23,122 bases of DNA from Ponticaulis sp. (GTDB lineage Bacteria > Pseudomonadota > Alphaproteobacteria > Caulobacterales > Hyphomonadaceae). Of this stretch, positions 23,119-23,122 are shown piece after piece (position 1 is the first letter of the stretch; every line of letters begins with the position of its first letter). The stretch covers positions 1 to 23,122 of the forward strand of contig PABS01000007.1 of assembly GCA_002699325.1 (NCBI GenBank), in the 5' to 3' direction. The translations under genes and the position numbers were made by a program. Under the pieces are notes generated by a model. The model saw nothing but the letters and a program-made list of their open reading frames with translations. It was not told the origin of the DNA and did no database searches.

Positions 23119-23122
23119 AAGC

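Noticed and set aside
1..23122. CRISPR array, insertion sequence, replication origin or riboswitch
   Set aside because: No regularly spaced repeats, transposase, origin-type iterons or recognisable riboswitch core were seen on reading either strand.

Overview
This window looks like chromosomal DNA of an alphaproteobacterium, probably of the Caulobacterales/Hyphomonadaceae type. The reasons are a CtrA-degradation regulator of the RcdA family (DUF1465), a TrcR/DUF1013 cell-cycle regulator, an alphaproteobacterial-type L31, a DUF1192 protein and a TonB-dependent receptor. The genus cannot be fixed from sequence alone.

Layout. (1) Bases 1-2906 are host genes on the plus strand: the 3' end of a TonB-dependent receptor and a large surface lipoprotein with a calcineurin-like phosphoesterase domain, closed by a strong terminator. 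(2) Bases 3018-13836 are a genomic island of about 10.8 kb. An intact tRNA-Arg(CCT) lies at its right end (13795-13871, minus strand). A 48-bp copy of the 3' half of that tRNA, with one mismatch, lies at its left end (3018-3065). This is the scar left when a site-specific element integrates into the 3' end of a tRNA gene, yet no integrase, excisionase, transposase or replication gene is visible inside. (3) Bases 13872-21787 are host housekeeping and regulatory genes: rpmE, rcdA-like, DUF1697, DUF1192, a quinone oxidoreductase, DUF6940, trcR, two tandem GNAT-like proteins, a Tag-family glycosylase and a hybrid histidine kinase. (4) Bases 21799-23122 hold a PAP2 phosphatase and an unrecognised, possibly 5'-truncated gene that carries an in-frame palindromic repeat.

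The island is the unusual part. It holds eleven genes, all on the minus strand and tightly packed or overlapping, and nearly all are exported or membrane-bound. In transcription order they are: a secreted 470-aa protein; a secreted 334-aa protein; a 305-aa lipoprotein; a secreted 308-aa protein with a C-terminal domain repeated in the next gene; a 121-aa lipoprotein that is this domain alone; a secreted lysozyme-like/SLT-fold protein whose catalytic Glu is replaced by Lys; a 504-aa helical cytoplasmic protein; a 184-aa cytoplasmic protein; an inner-membrane protein with an apparent divergent Lon-type (S16) Ser-Lys protease domain on the cytoplasmic side and a Cys-containing periplasmic domain; a small secreted Pro-rich protein; and a HEFGH zinc metallopeptidase with a Tat-like signal. 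I do not recognise this combination as any named system. My inference is an envelope-spanning apparatus or sensor-protease relay carried as accessory cargo, possibly a conflict or defence system. Its function is unknown.

Confidence is high for the tRNA/att architecture, the island gene calls and the flanking housekeeping genes. It is moderate for the Lon-like and pseudo-SLT assignments, and low for any joint function of the island.
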